A stretch of DNA of 64,000 nucleotides from Siphonodentalium dalli (lineage: Eukaryota > Mollusca > Scaphopoda > Gadilida > Siphonodentaliidae), in NCBI GenBank assembly GCA_032622095.1, contig CP136064.1, positions 129,505,605-129,569,604 of the forward strand, given 5' to 3'. Below the pieces are notes generated by a model that was not told the origin of the DNA, made no database searches, and worked only from the letters and a program-made list of their open reading frames with translations. This document shows positions 11,906-22,182 of the stretch, piece by piece. The first letter of the stretch is position 1. Every line of letters begins with the position of its first letter. Made by a program: the position numbers and the translations under genes.

Positions 11906-12945
11906 TTAGCTCACCTGAGACGAAGTCTCCGGTGGAGCTATAGTCATCACTCGTCCGTCCATCCGTCCGTACGTCCGTTCATCGGTCAACAATTCTTTAA
12001 ACATCTTCTCCAGAACCATACGAACGAATGGGTTCATATATGGTGTGAATGTTCCCTGGGTGACTCACATTCAGATTTGTTCAAATGAGGTCACTGGGAC
12101 TAATAATTGCGAAGCCAGGGCCATAACTCTTTCCCACCATAGTAATTCTTAAAACGACTTCTCAAGTACCATCGGGCCGAATGGGTTCATATTTGGTATG
12201 AAGGGTCCTTGTGTGAATGGGGTTCAGATTTGTTCAAATGAGATCACTGAGTCAAATGTGGGCGGAGCCAGGGACATAATTAAAACAAAAAATAAGATTG
12301 AACTCTTTGCTCAATTAAAACAAAAAACATTAAACAAATTTTCATTGGAAAATAAAAGTTGAAATAATCGGTCCAGAGGTCTGGGAGAAAACTCACGAAC
12401 AGACAGATCGTAACCCTTGCAAATTGAAGGGTCAAGTAAGTACATGTACCCCTGTTACAAATTTTGTTCTTTCACATTCCTAATGCCACAATATTATTTC
12501 AGAAGTCATCTCCGTCACTGACAACAATATAAAGATTGTCTACCTGCCATTCTCACCAATGTCTCTTGTGTATGAAATGAGGTCTTATCTTATCTGACAG
12601 TGTTTGACAAACAAATAACAGAAATGGCTGGATAATTAATGTTTATAATTTATTTGTGTCATTCATTTCAATTTAAATTAGATTAATTGCTATGTGGTGT
12701 GTTCTATGCAGTTGTACAGACAGGTGTTACAATATTATGTTTATATAGGCTATTAACATCTGTGATAATGTGTCTTATTTAATATGCTGATGAATTCAAG
12801 GCAATTATTAGAGGCGCTATGTTGATATCCTATCCCAAAATGTAACTTATTTGAAGGAAAATGAACTCACTTAAAATTTAACATACCCTTTGAAATTACT
12901 ATTTCAATGGATCTCATAGATTGGGATTTACATTTGGTTCACATA
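11906..12945 (+). repeat. AGCTCACC hairpin-headed repeat, copy 1 (split by the LTR element)
   Basis: It starts after a T-run with AGCTCACCTGAG. A 32-nt hairpin (11908-11939) pairs GAGAC with GTCTC around GAA and AGCTC with GAGCT. CGTCCGTCC follows, then body phrases such as GAACGAATGGGTTCATAT and CAGATTTGTTCAAATGAGG. The stretch 12362-12945 matches 48260-48510 plus 48914-49238. The similarity is cut at 12945 by the gypsy LTR and resumes at 22187. Confidence 0.75.
12942..12945. repeat. target site duplication CATA, left
   Basis: CATA precedes the LTR (TTCA-CATA-TGTGCC) and is repeated at 22183-22186 after the other LTR (GGCACA-CATA-GGGG). The homologous unoccupied locus near 49238 has a single corresponding AATA. 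Confidence 0.8.
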
Positions 12946-13732
12946 TGTGCCAATACGGGTACATATAACTCTTAAGACTATCAGAACGGTTTGATTATTT
13001 AATTACAACAAAGTCAATAATGTTAATCATCGGCATCTGGGTTCTTCCTAGTTGAGTTTATCTTCCTGTCGTCTGCACGGGTTACGGTCTCCTAGTGTCC
13101 TCGTACGTTGGGCGTGTCTGCTTGTCATCGACTCGGTTGAATTCCGGTTGAGTTCGTCTTCCTGTCGTCTGCTCTTCGTCGGCGCATCAGTGGTGTGTTG
13201 TTAGGAATACGAGATCACAATGTGTCACCTTGCATTCCTATCCATGCTTCCGGCTAGAGGTCCTAGCTGTCTTCTTGGCGTCCGAGAAGTCTTGGTAACT
13301 GCTGGGTAGTCGGTTAGAACTGTGTGTCGGGTCTCGATTCGTCCGCGTTCAAATACAGGAACGGTATTATTCCGGCTCGGTTCGCATTTCATGGTACGTT
13401 AATTGGGGCGTTCCTAGGTTAACCAGGCGGGTTAGTTTTCCTGTGTGCTCTTTAGACTCTTCTCCCTATCAATCGCGCTGCGTTAGGTTCCAATAGCTTT
13501 TCCTAGCGAAGTATCTGGTCTCGCTAATCCCAAGATCGTTCTGTTTACTTCCCATGTATCGGGTATGGGTACTGCATAGATGTCCACTAATCTGTTTCGG
13601 TGTCCAGTATTTCGCAATCTTGGTGTAGTCAACAGGGGCGCTGATATGTGTGGTAATCTAGCGGCGCCCGCGACTCAGAGACTGTCCGTTTTCCCGGATA
13701 GGAAGTTGTGTCCCTGGGTTTGTCTTGGCACA
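12946..13732 (-). repeat. 3' LTR of the gypsy element (787 bp)
   Basis: Its left end, CCAATACGGGTACATATAAC, and its right end match the LTR at 21379-22182. The 17-bp difference in length comes from several small indels, the largest in ACTTCCCATGTATCGG, where the other copy has about 15 extra bases. It is the 3' LTR because the internal genes run on the minus strand. Confidence 0.9.
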
Positions 13733-13737
13733 TTACT

Positions 13738-13755
13738 ACTTCACTTTTTCGATTT
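13738..13755 (-). promoter_or_regulatory. polypurine-tract-like site
   Basis: Read on the minus strand, the bases just before the 3' LTR include CGAAAAAGTGAAGTAG, which is strongly purine rich and ends 5 bases short of the LTR TG. Its position and composition suit the plus-strand primer of an LTR element. Confidence 0.5.
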
Positions 13756-14203
13756 AAAGTTGATCTTGAAATCGCAAGTCCAATCCGTCGCTGCGTAGCA
13801 GGTCGATGATTCGTCGAAGTAGTTCGCAACAGCGGCATCGGCGATGGATAGCTGGTGCGATGTCGTCCGTCTCCATGCAGGTCGGGTCGTCTGGGCGTCT
13901 CTCAGACAACTCCGACCTACTGGCTGTGATGCTGGACGACTGAGCCACACGGGGAGGGGACTGCATTGTGTAATATCTTCTATGCTCGAGGTAAGGCTGT
14001 ATCCATGGCTGGTTGTAGGATGTGGGTGACTGCATGCGCGGCATCATGTCGAGGTAGCTTTCATGCGGCCGCCTGCTGGTGGATGGTCGTGCATCTGAAT
14101 TGGGTGTCATATTGTCATCATCGGATGTCGAGGTATTTTCGTCCTCACTGTCCGAGTATGGGGGTAGGTTCTGACAACTGGTCGACCCTTGTTCCACTGC
14201 CAT
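13754..14203 (-). CDS. accessory ORF downstream of pol, 149 aa
   Basis: The frame extends from 14272, but I prefer the internal Met at 14203 (MAVEQGSTSC) because the upstream residues look unrelated. The N-terminal half is acidic and Ser/Asp-rich (PPYSDSEDENTSTSDDD). The middle is rich in Pro, Ser and Tyr. The C-terminus is basic and Cys-containing and ends in a short amphipathic stretch (RRCRCCELLRRIIDLL) close to the LTR. It occupies the place where env or other third ORFs lie in some Ty3/gypsy elements. There is no signal peptide or fusion-like segment, so env is unlikely. I do not recognise the family. It is intact although pol is broken. Confidence 0.5.
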   Translation of the reverse strand: MAVEQGSTSCQNLPPYSDSEDENTSTSDDDNMTPNSDARPSTSRRPHESYLDMMPRMQSPTSYNQPWIQPYLEHRRYYTMQSPPRVAQSSSITASRSELSERRPDDPTCMETDDIAPAIHRRCRCCELLRRIIDLLRSDGLDLRFQDQL

Positions 14204-14613
14204 GGTCAACCTGCAATACTCAAACGGATATGTGTGTGAGGTTTGAGAATAAATGACGCAGTCAGTATACACAATGGTTACTGCTCCAATTTATCTGTAT
14301 CGCTTGAGGGCCGTCAGATCGGCCGAATACGAAAATGAAATTTACAACTTAAATCGACAGATTGATTGGTTGACGAACAGTTAAACACGAGATATGACTG
14401 CATGTTTAGGATTTCTAATCCCTATTTAACGCTTGCTATAATAATTCTGATAATTATACAACTATAATACCATGGACATCGTTATGCAAAAATTAATATT
14501 TGAAATATATGAAATGCATAAATGTCTATATACATGCCAATGATTCTAATATCCGTGCAACAATAATTGCGGAGGTAATGCGGAATACATTAATATATGA
14601 TACATAATTAATA

Positions 14614-14931
14614 CTAATCCAAATCCGCCACAGATGTGGTTAGCCGCTGACGGCTATAATTGGATTTACATGTAGGCGTTCCTGATTGTTGTCCCGGAAT
14701 GGCGCAGACGGTTTTGGTGCGATCCGTCTCCACTGCTTCGTCTATGGGCTCTTTGAGCACGGCATTCGGGATATCCTCAGGTCGCTGGTCGAACTGCTTA
14801 TTATACATAATGGCTAACCTTGGCAAATGATGTTTAACGAATTTCCACCAAAATCGGTGGGTCAAGATAATGAAAATCACTATTGTAGTTTTATAGGGCA
14901 AAATACCACCATGGCCATCTCTAGCATTCAT
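14614..14931 (-). CDS. small ORF with a hydrophobic segment, 105 aa, between pol and accessory ORF
   Basis: It has a short hydrophobic segment (TTIVIFIILTHRFWW, about residues 15-29) followed by a charged tail (KQFDQRPEDIPNAVLKEPID) and a Ser/Thr-rich C-terminus. The order of hydrophobic segment and polar domain could be a small membrane protein, but the hydrophobic run is barely long enough. It could instead be chance or an exon of a spliced third ORF together with 13754-14203. No family is recognised. Confidence 0.35.
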   Translation of the reverse strand: MNARDGHGGILPYKTTIVIFIILTHRFWWKFVKHHLPRLAIMYNKQFDQRPEDIPNAVLKEPIDEAVETDRTKTVCAIPGQQSGTPTCKSNYSRQRLTTSVADLD

Positions 14932-15274
14932 TGGGGTAATACTTTTCGTTCACTAAGTCAGTCGTGTGAATATTTTCGATCGCATTCAATTTGTGCGTGG
15001 TGCGCTTAAACGTAGTAACCCTAAGGGTGGCGGCGTGCACGTCGGCGTGGTGCTCGTTATCTCTCGGCGCGTGATTGTAAAGTTTAAAGGTTTATTTATT
15101 GAATGCTACGCGCAAGTGTCGGGTTTCATGGAGACGCGCGACCCGTGATTGATAGGGGCGTGACTACTTATTTCGACTTGGTTGGGTCACTGGGTTAAAT
15201 GTTACGGAGCCAGGTTAGGTTTGCCAATAAGCCAGTTAAGGACAGGGTCCCATTTCTTCTGTAATGGACCCCGG

Positions 15275-16198
15275 TCACTGTTTCGAGCACTCTATTATTA
15301 TCGCTGATAGCAAGGCTTGAAACGACGGTTTACCTATTAAGTTGCTGCTCGCTCCATTCACGAGCTGCTTACACTTGCGTGGGGCCGGTACGAGCCTACA
15401 TTCACGAGGGGTTGATTCAATGGCGGCCACTTCCATTAACTCATCCTCTGAGCTGTCATCACTTGTAAGCATCTTTGTTATTTTGCGCCTGTGTCGACGA
15501 GGCGCGGGAGCGCGTCGTGTCTTGGCACTCGGTTTCGCTTCCTCGTCCGTGGACGAGTCATGGTTTTGTAAGGGCTCTGAGCGTGCGAGTCGCGCTTTTC
15601 TACGCTGTAAGCGCAATTTAAGCTCACTTAAAGGGACATCTTCGTCATCGGAGTCCGAACATTGTCTCCGATATCGAGCGATTACATCATCTGGCAATGG
15701 TTCAGTCTCATCGCCAGAAGACCCACCCACAGGGTTAGGGGCAGGAACGTCGGCGTCGCTATCTTCGTCTTCAGGGGGAACAACATACGTTTGAGCACGC
15801 TTGTTGTCAGTTTTGGGGATTTCCCATTCAAGGTTGGCCTTGCGCATATGTTCAGCGTGGAATTGCGTGACTTTCCCAGTTAATTGATTCCTTAACTCGA
15901 AAGTAACGGGCGTTATTTGCTTGGTTATGCGGAAGTAGGTTTTCCATTTACTTTCAAGTTTGCTTTTTCGTAAGTGATTCTTAACATAGACGGCCTCGCC
16001 AATCTCGAATTTGGTGTCTGTGGCCTTTTTGTTAAATTTGGCTGCTTGTTGGCGTTTCGCCTGTTTCACGCGTTTGTGTACCATCATAAATGATTTGTGT
16101 TGTTGCAAAGCTATTTGATGGTAATCTTCTCCGGCGTATTTACGCCTGGGTTTTAGAAGATTGTCTATTGGGAACACGACGTCCCGGTTGTATAAAGC
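15275..16198 (-). pseudogene. integrase C-terminal part of gypsy pol, severed from the core
   Basis: This is the downstream part of the integrase, read from about 16198 (ALYNRDVVFPIDNLL) to 15275. Near residues 65-120 it has a beta-rich module (GEAVYVKNHL, YFRITKQITPVTFELRN, FHAEHMRKA) matching the GPY/F-type C-terminal domain of Ty3/gypsy integrases. About 170 residues of charged low-complexity tail follow (acidic SDSDDEDVPLSEL and basic RRAPAPRRHRRK blocks), perhaps a chromatin-contacting tail. It ends near 15275 at CSKQ. It is separated from the catalytic core by the inserted sequence at about 16199-16886, so it is not expressed as one protein. The joint is described here, not reconstructed. 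Confidence 0.8.
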
Positions 16199-16886
16199 CC
16201 CGGTTCCATATTCCCGATTATCTGTCCCGAATTAGTATATTCGGCACAAATTCGGGACCAGACCAAATCGGCAGCATTCGAGAGAATTCTGGACGAGTTT
16301 TATTCCAAAAGCCGCCGAACTGATGACAAAATTTAATCTTCCCGAACATTGCCGAGTATTCCAGAATGCTTCCGAATTTCTTCCCGAATTATCAAGAATT
16401 ATCCCGAACTGATACCGAAATTTCGTGCGAGTAGCTGCCGAATTGCCCAGATTACTACCGACTTACACCGAGTTGTTGCCGAATACCCCGAATCAATGCC
16501 GAACTGGTACCGAATTGATGCCGAATAAATACCGAATTGGTATTCAATTGCTGCCGAACGTCCCGAATCGATGCCGAATTTTGCAGATACACCGGATCTC
16601 AGTATAAAAGCAGCCACACATGGCGAATTCGGGAATAACCTACCGAATACTGCCGACTACTCCAGAATATCCGCCCGAATATTGCCGAATACTGCCGACT
16701 ACTCCAGAATAGGTGCCGAATTGCTCCCGAATAGTTTTGAACATTTCAAAACTGTCGGGAGCGAGTCCAGAATCGTTCCGAATCGACCCCGATAGCACTG
16801 ATATCCCCGATCATGTTCGGGGATAAATATTCACTGTCCCGAATCGTCCCGAACTTACTCCACGATTTTTGCAAAATTATGATTCG
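16199..16886. mobile_element. CCGAAT-rich insertion splitting the integrase
   Basis: About 688 bp of sequence unlike its surroundings replaces what should be a few codons between the integrase core (ending RFNKNDS) and the C-terminal part (starting ALYNRDVV). It is packed with CCGAAT/CCGAAC pentamers and hexamers every 12-18 bases (TGCCGAATTGCCCAG, ATGCCGAACTGGTACC, GATGCCGAATAAATACC). No open frame looks real, and I found no clear terminal inverted repeat or target duplication. It could be a non-autonomous element with a minisatellite core or a local expansion after a small insertion. Confidence 0.65.
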
Positions 16887-19150
16887 GGAGTCATTTTTGT
16901 TAAATCGGATTGCAGCCAGTGCTTGATTTAAATGGACGTCCCACGTGTTTGTTTGGTCCGCCACTTTCTTGGATACTACGGTTTTAAAAGTGGAATGAAA
17001 TCGCTCAACCTTGGCGTTGCTCTGGGGGTGATAATAGGTCGTGGTCACGTGATGAATATTCAAGGCCTTCAGGGTGTCCCTGACCTTGTTATTAATGTTC
17101 TCACTGCCGTTATCGGTGATTATTTCTAGGGGGCATCCATGTCGCGGGAAGATTTCGTCGATCAAGATATGAACAACGTTATCAGCTGACTTGTCCTTGA
17201 TCGGAAACGCTTCTGCCCACCCACTATATAAGTCCACGAAGCTGATAATGTAGCGCTTACCCGATAGTGACGTGGGGTAGGGGCCTGATAGGTCCAAACC
17301 AATTTTGGCAAATGGGTAAGGGGGCGTGTCCGTTATTTGCATTTTAGGGGATTGTTTTTGCAGAGACCTGACTTGGCAGGTCACACACTTGCCAACGTAG
17401 CAGTTTAGTTCCTTGTACAGTCTGGGCCAAAAATATTTCGACCTAATCGCATCATGCGTTTTGTCTACTCCCACGTGGCCTTTATCATCATGGTATTGTT
17501 GAATTATGTTGGTTTGAAGATGTGCGGGCACCCAAAGGCGTGGGGTCGGTTCCGCGTCAGCACTCGAGAGGTAATAGAGCACCCCGTCAATCATCAAGTG
17601 TTTGTCATTCCGGGTGTCCTCGCCTTTGTCGAGGGCATCCAGAACTGACGCAATTTCCGGGTCTTTCTTTTGTTCCTCAAGCATGTTGAAGCCTGGCTTG
17701 TTGAACAGTAGATTAGTAGGCTGGTAGGCCTGACCAATTTGAGTTTTATTCGGCAGTTCTTTTGGGTTTACCTCGCAGCTTGCGAAGTCTTTGGGTTGAA
17801 ATTTAGACGAATTTAAGGCGGCGATTTCCGCTCGGGTCTTGGCGACTGTAAGGTTATTGTCGTTTATATCTACCTCTACTTCTGCCTTCTCCCGTTCAGT
17901 ATAAGCATTAAGGGGCGTTCGACTGAGTAGGTCTGCGCAGTGATTATCTGGGCCGGCTATGTACTCAATGTTACAGTTATATCCAGTTATGCCCAAAACC
18001 CACTGTTGAATTTTCTTGTTCTGCATGGGGGAATCCAAGATATACTTCAATGGTTTATGATCTGTTTTTATTGTGAAAATGGCGTTATGAAGGCAATGGT
18101 CCAACCTTTGTAATGCGAAGTGAATCGCATATGCCTCTTTCTCCACAGTTGGCCATCGGGTTTGAGTATCACTAAGTTTGTGTGAGAGATAATAAATTGG
18201 TTCTTCAACGCCATCTGAGCCCAACTGGGTCAGACAGGCACCGATGCAAAGGTCGCTTGCATCAGTATACAATGTATAGGGCGTGGCTGTATTTGGGTAG
18301 GCCAGGAGAGGCACTGCTGTCAGATTTTCCTTTAGTTTTTTAAACGAAATTTGGCAAGCTTGGTCCCATTTGAATTTGGCATATTTTTTTGTAAGCTGCA
18401 CCAAAGGTTCAGCGATCTGCGAAAATGAGGGGACAAATCTGCGATAGTAGTTGCTCATGCCAATGAAGGAACGGACTTCCTTGACTGATGTTGGGGGTAT
18501 AAGCGACCGGATGGCCTTGGCCTTGTCGGGGTCAGGTCGGACGCCGTCGGTATCAATTATAAAACCCAAATACTGTGTTTCTCGTTTTAGGAATTGGCAC
18601 TTTTTTAATTTTAATTTCAGTGTATGTTGGCGTAACTTGTCAAAGACTTTCTGGATATGTTCCAAGTGTAATTCCAGGGACTCGCTGTAGATCAGGACGT
18701 CATCTAAGTATGCAATGGCGTAATCACCCATCCCACATAACACCTGGGCCATAAGCTGGGAGAAAACACCGCCAGCGTTTCGGAGCCCAAAAGGCATAGA
18801 GTTGAATTCAAAGAGGCCTCGGTGGCATGCGAATGCCGTCTTTTGTTTGTCCTCTTCCGCGACCTGGCACTGCCAATAGCCACTTTTGAGATCGATAGCG
18901 GTGAAGAATTTCGACTTTCCAAGAAGTGCCAAAATATCGTCGATAACCGGAAGTGGGTATGACATAGGTTTGGTTATGGAATTTAATTGTCTGAAGTCGA
19001 CGCAAAATCGTTTCGTGCCGTCGCGCTTGTCAACGAGAACAATAGGCGCCGAATAAGCACTGGAACTCGGCCTGATAATGTCTGCTTCAAGCATATCATT
19101 TATGGCAGTGTCAACCAACGGTCATTTATTCAAAGGGGTGCGATACGGGC
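16887..19150 (-). pseudogene. gypsy pol: reverse transcriptase, RNase H and integrase core
   Basis: The long frame runs from about 19118 to 16887 of real coding sequence, followed by nonsense read into the insertion. Reverse transcriptase motifs are in order: VDFRQLN (about residue 40), FFTAIDLKSGYWQ (about 71), MPFGLRN (about 108), YLDD catalytic box (137-140) and LGFIID. RNase H has YTDAS, EKEAYA and TDHKPL. Integrase has the HHCC zinc-binding stretch (H-x-x-x-x-H in DDKGHVGVDKTH, later C-x-x-C in KCVTC) and the D, D, E core (GLDLSG, ITDNGSEN, KVERFHS). All catalytic residues I checked are present. Upstream, a TGA near 19127 and a frameshift near 19155 cut it from the protease part. Confidence 0.92.
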
Positions 19151-19156
19151 GAAGTT

Positions 19157-20168
19157 TTATCGGGGGTGGTTTCCCGTGTCAATATGCATTTTGACTGTGC
19201 TCGTTTGAGTCAACTCAGTGTCCTTGTCGGCAAAAATGTCCGAGTTGGACTTCAACAACTTTATCAGTGTTTCTCGATATTGCTCGGGGCATGAAACTTC
19301 GGCTAACTTCAAGCTTTTCTCAACGGTAGAGCGCGTTGACTTAGAGTTATCTACCCTGTTACGGTCGGCGCGCTCAGGAGTATAGCCATTGTTGCGGTAA
19401 TTACGGGTCATTGGGAGCCGGGAGCTTCGCGACAAAGAGTTAATTTCATGGTTGGTTTCGGGGTTACACACGACCGTCTTACCGACGACACTGCCTCGCC
19501 GTAGGCGAAACGTTTTGTTGATGTTATTGACGAGTAATACTTGGACCTTAATCCTCTTGTCCACTCCAGAAATGGAGCTGCCAATTTCTAGAACCGGTTC
19601 CGACGCTAGGTAGCCTTTCTCGATTTGGGCCACCTCTACTAATGTCGACTTGTGAAGTTTTTTGATTTTCCCATACATAAAGTTGATGTTTGGGGCTTTA
19701 AGCTAACCTTGCTGGTCAATATCAGCAGGGAAGCTATGTGTGCGTCCGATTCCAAAGGGACGTACACGTCACTGACCTTGAGGCATCCCAGATCATAATA
19801 TAGTCTGACCCCCCGAGATGTCAACCAATCCCTCCCTAAGATCATATTCCGGGTCATATCATTCACCACATAAAATTTATGGGTTAATTTTAGTTTCGCC
19901 ATTCTGAAGGTTAGTTCCACGCTACCAAGTAAAACAGTGATTTCCCATTCACGGAGCTAAGGTTAATGTGTTCCCTAGTTAGTTTTGGTCGAAACTGTAA
20001 TGCGTCATAGACGCATTTGTGAATCAATGACACTTTCACGCCACTATCCACTAACGAGCGATATTTACTTTTGCCTATTCTAACTAAACATGAGCTGGGG
20101 TTCCCCACAATATTGATACTTAACTTCCTCTCATATGTGGCCTCAATGAGAGGATTCCCTAGTTTTTT
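19157..20168 (-). pseudogene. gypsy protease and linker region with two frameshifts
   Basis: After the slippery site the -1 frame continues as GNPSSCLVRIGKSKYRSLVD with SGVKVSLI, the aspartic-protease active site (L-V-D-S-G). The frame is lost near 19945, the reading moves to the neighbouring frame, and the second protease landmark MILGRDWL appears there. A second shift near 19690 leads into the linker (19157-19678), which contains the acidic pre-RT segment ending at HIDTGNHP. The retropepsin fold should be dimeric and cleaves Gag-Pol. As it stands, the protein would be truncated. Confidence 0.8.
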
Positions 20169-21259
20169 GCGTATGTGGACGGGGTCATTAGTCGTGGTGG
20201 TTCGTTTAATTTCGGATATATCCGGCTATGATTCGGTGCATTATGGTATAGGTCACGTGATCGATTCGGCTGATTTCGGCGGATTCCTCTAGGTGGCGTT
20301 ACCGGCGCATTCCATTGCCCTTGCTTCGAATCTCTGGATTTAGAGAGGCAATTTCTAGCCAAGTGATTACCTTCGCAAACCCAGCAAGATATGTGCCTTT
20401 GGTTTTCGGTCTTAAAGGGGCAGTCACGAGCGAAATGGTCACCTTGACACGTCCAACATTCGACTGTTCGGGGTTTAATTACTGCTTCGACATGCACCTG
20501 TCTCGGGCATGATCGGTGTTCTCGGGTCGTGTGGTTATCGCGCGCGCATATGTCGCAGGCTGTTCTCGCACGTTTTTTTCTGAAACTATCGATTTCCATT
20601 GCTTCTGGTTCATTTTCGTTGTAATTTTCGCGGCCCGTTCGTAGGTTGAATACACGTCGGATCCCCATTTCCCGCATGGCGATTTCGGCTGCCAATTTTA
20701 GTGTCTTCGGGGCATCTCTAATCATCTTCATTTTCAAGCTGTCGCTTCTTAAAGCGTCAATATAAAACCCTACGAGTTGGCCTTCAACTGTGTTGATCCC
20801 ACCGGGCTGATCTCGGTACGCGACCGTTGCCATCTCCAAAATTCGTTCGGCTAGCACATGTAAATTCTCGTTGTATTTTTGCTTAATTTTTCTTAGCATC
20901 GAAAAGGCGAATTGATTATCATTTATCTCGGCAAATCGACTAGATAATTCAGTTTTTGTTTCTTGCCACGTGGCATTAGGATTCGTGGCCAAATATCTTT
21001 GTAGAAAATCCGAAACGGGGCCCGTACTACTTTGGAATGCCATATAGGGTTTCTTTGTTTCGTTAGCACCGGTTAGGATTGCGCATTTTTCTATCGACTT
21101 GACACACCCGTGGTATTTCGTGGGGTCTCCGTCAAATGACGTCACTACCTGTGTCACCGTAGCCATGGCCATTGCAGCAATTTGAGAATTGATAGACTCT
21201 GTTAATGGGGTGAGAACACTAGATTGTGTAGATTGGGTAGCCATTATGATAACAAACAA
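20159..21259 (-). CDS. gypsy Gag with zinc knuckles, 366 aa
   Basis: Structural protein that coats the element RNA. An ATG at 21259 or the internal MATQSTQ (21244) could start it. I prefer the latter because the first residues are hydrophobic and atypical. The middle (about residues 40-200) is helical and capsid-like (SSTGPVSDFLQRYL, RFAEINDNQFAFSMLR). A basic stretch FRKKRART follows. The C-terminal part carries two zinc knuckles of unusual spacing, CWTCQGDHFARDC and CWVCEGNHLARNC (C-x2-C-x3-H-x4-C instead of x4). A third Cys/His cluster precedes them (CDICARDNHTTREHRSC). It ends in a Pro/Arg/Asn-rich tail. The frame is intact, and pol follows by a -1 shift at its stop codon. Confidence 0.88.
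   Translation of the reverse strand: MFVIIMATQSTQSSVLTPLTESINSQIAAMAMATVTQVVTSFDGDPTKYHGCVKSIEKCAILTGANETKKPYMAFQSSTGPVSDFLQRYLATNPNATWQETKTELSSRFAEINDNQFAFSMLRKIKQKYNENLHVLAERILEMATVAYRDQPGGINTVEGQLVGFYIDALRSDSLKMKMIRDAPKTLKLAAEIAMREMGIRRVFNLRTGRENYNENEPEAMEIDSFRKKRARTACDICARDNHTTREHRSCPRQVHVEAVIKPRTVECWTCQGDHFARDCPFKTENQRHISCWVCEGNHLARNCLSKSRDSKQGQWNAPVTPPRGIRRNQPNRSRDLYHNAPNHSRIYPKLNEPPRLMTPSTYAKN
20162..20168 (-). promoter_or_regulatory. -1 ribosomal frameshift heptamer A_AAA_AAC at the gag stop
   Basis: Read on the minus strand, the last gag codons are GCA AAA AAC TAG. The heptamer A-AAA-AAC is in the zero frame directly before the stop, the classic X_XXY_YYZ form used by retroviral gag-pro junctions. 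Slipping back one base reads CTA GGG and enters the protease frame, which stays open through LVDSG. I did not identify a downstream pseudoknot. Confidence 0.7.
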
Positions 21260-21349
21260 TTAGACTCACGTTTTGCGAATTTTCCCACAGTTTCTGTTCA
21301 CACTGTTCCTCTTCTGGTTTCACGTTGTGTCTGCGATTAGCATCCAGAT

Positions 21350-21367
21350 CCTGGCTCGAAGGCACCA
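21350..21367 (-). promoter_or_regulatory. primer-binding-site-like sequence
   Basis: On the minus strand, 11 nt after the 5' LTR, TGGTGCCTTCGAGCCAGG begins with the TGG complementary to a tRNA CCA end. It contains CCTTCGAGCC, which resembles the complement of animal tRNA-Tyr 3' ends apart from one extra base. The tRNA identity is a guess. Confidence 0.5.
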
Positions 21368-21378
21368 GTTAATAGATA

Positions 21379-22182
21379 TGTGCCAATACGGGTACATATA
21401 ACTAAGACTATCAGAACGGTTTGATTATTTAATTACAACAAAGTCAATAATGTTCAATCATCGGCATCTGGGTTCTTCCTAGTTGAGTTTATCTTCCTGT
21501 CGTCTGCACGGGTTACGGTCTCCTAGTGTCCTCGTACGTTGGGCGTGTCTGCTTGTCATCGACTCGGTTGAATTCCGGTTGAGTTCGTGTTCCTGTCGTC
21601 TGCTCTTCTTCTTCGTCGGCGCATCAGTGGTGTGTTAGGAATACGAGATCATAATGTGTTACCTTTCATTCCTATCCATGCTTCCGGCTAGAGGTCCTAG
21701 CTGTCTTCTTGGCGTCCGAGAAGTCTTGGTAACTGCTGGGTAGTCGGTTAGAACTGTGTGTTGGGTCTCGATTCGTCCGCGTTCAAATACAGGAACGGTA
21801 TTATTCCGGCTCGGTTCGCATTTCATGGTACGTTAATTGGGGCGTTCCTAGGTTAACCAGGCGGGTTAGTTTTCCTGTGTGCTCTTTAGACTCTTCTCCC
21901 TATCCATCGCGCTGCGTTAGGTTCCAATAGCTTTTCCTAGCGAAGTATCTGGTCTCGCTAATCCCAAGATCGTTCTGTTTACTTCCCAATTATCCTCCTA
22001 TGTATGTATCGGGTATGAGTACTGCATAGATGTCCACTAATCTGTTTCGGTGTCCAGTATTTCGCAATCTTGGTGTAGTCAACAGGGGTGCTGATATGTG
22101 TGGTAATCTAGCGGCCCCGCGACTCAAGAGACTGTCCGTTTTCCTAGATAGGAAGTTGTGTCCCTGGGTTTGTCTTGGCACA
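21379..22182 (-). repeat. 5' LTR of the gypsy element (804 bp)
   Basis: Bounded by TGTGCCAA and TTGGCACA and about 97-98 percent identical to 12946-13732. It is upstream of gag on the minus strand, hence the 5' LTR containing the promoter. The 4-bp CATA follows at 22183. Confidence 0.9.

Larger units (their letters stand above)
12946..22182 (-). mobile_element. Ty3/gypsy LTR retrotransposon, complete but inactivated
   Basis: The LTRs at 12946-13732 and 21379-22182 start with TGTGCCAA and end with TTGGCACA. They flank gag, PR, RT, RNase H and integrase coding on the minus strand, the Ty3/gypsy order. A CATA target duplication flanks the element, and a paralogous empty site exists at 49201-49260. 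The two LTRs differ by about a dozen substitutions and a few small indels. The body is broken by frameshifts near 19945, 19690 and 19155, a stop near 19127, and an insertion at about 16199-16886. Two extra ORFs lie between integrase and the 3' LTR. Base composition is richer in CG than the flanks. Confidence 0.92.

Noticed and set aside
13580..13798. Open frame MSTNLFRCPVFRN in the LTR, and its copy at 22030-22293
   Set aside because: It lies within LTR sequence on the strand opposite to the element genes and is disrupted differently in the two LTRs.
15342..15794. 150-codon plus-strand frame opposite the integrase tail
   Set aside because: It is the complement of a Ser/Asp/Glu-rich coding region, which produces Ser-rich antisense frames.
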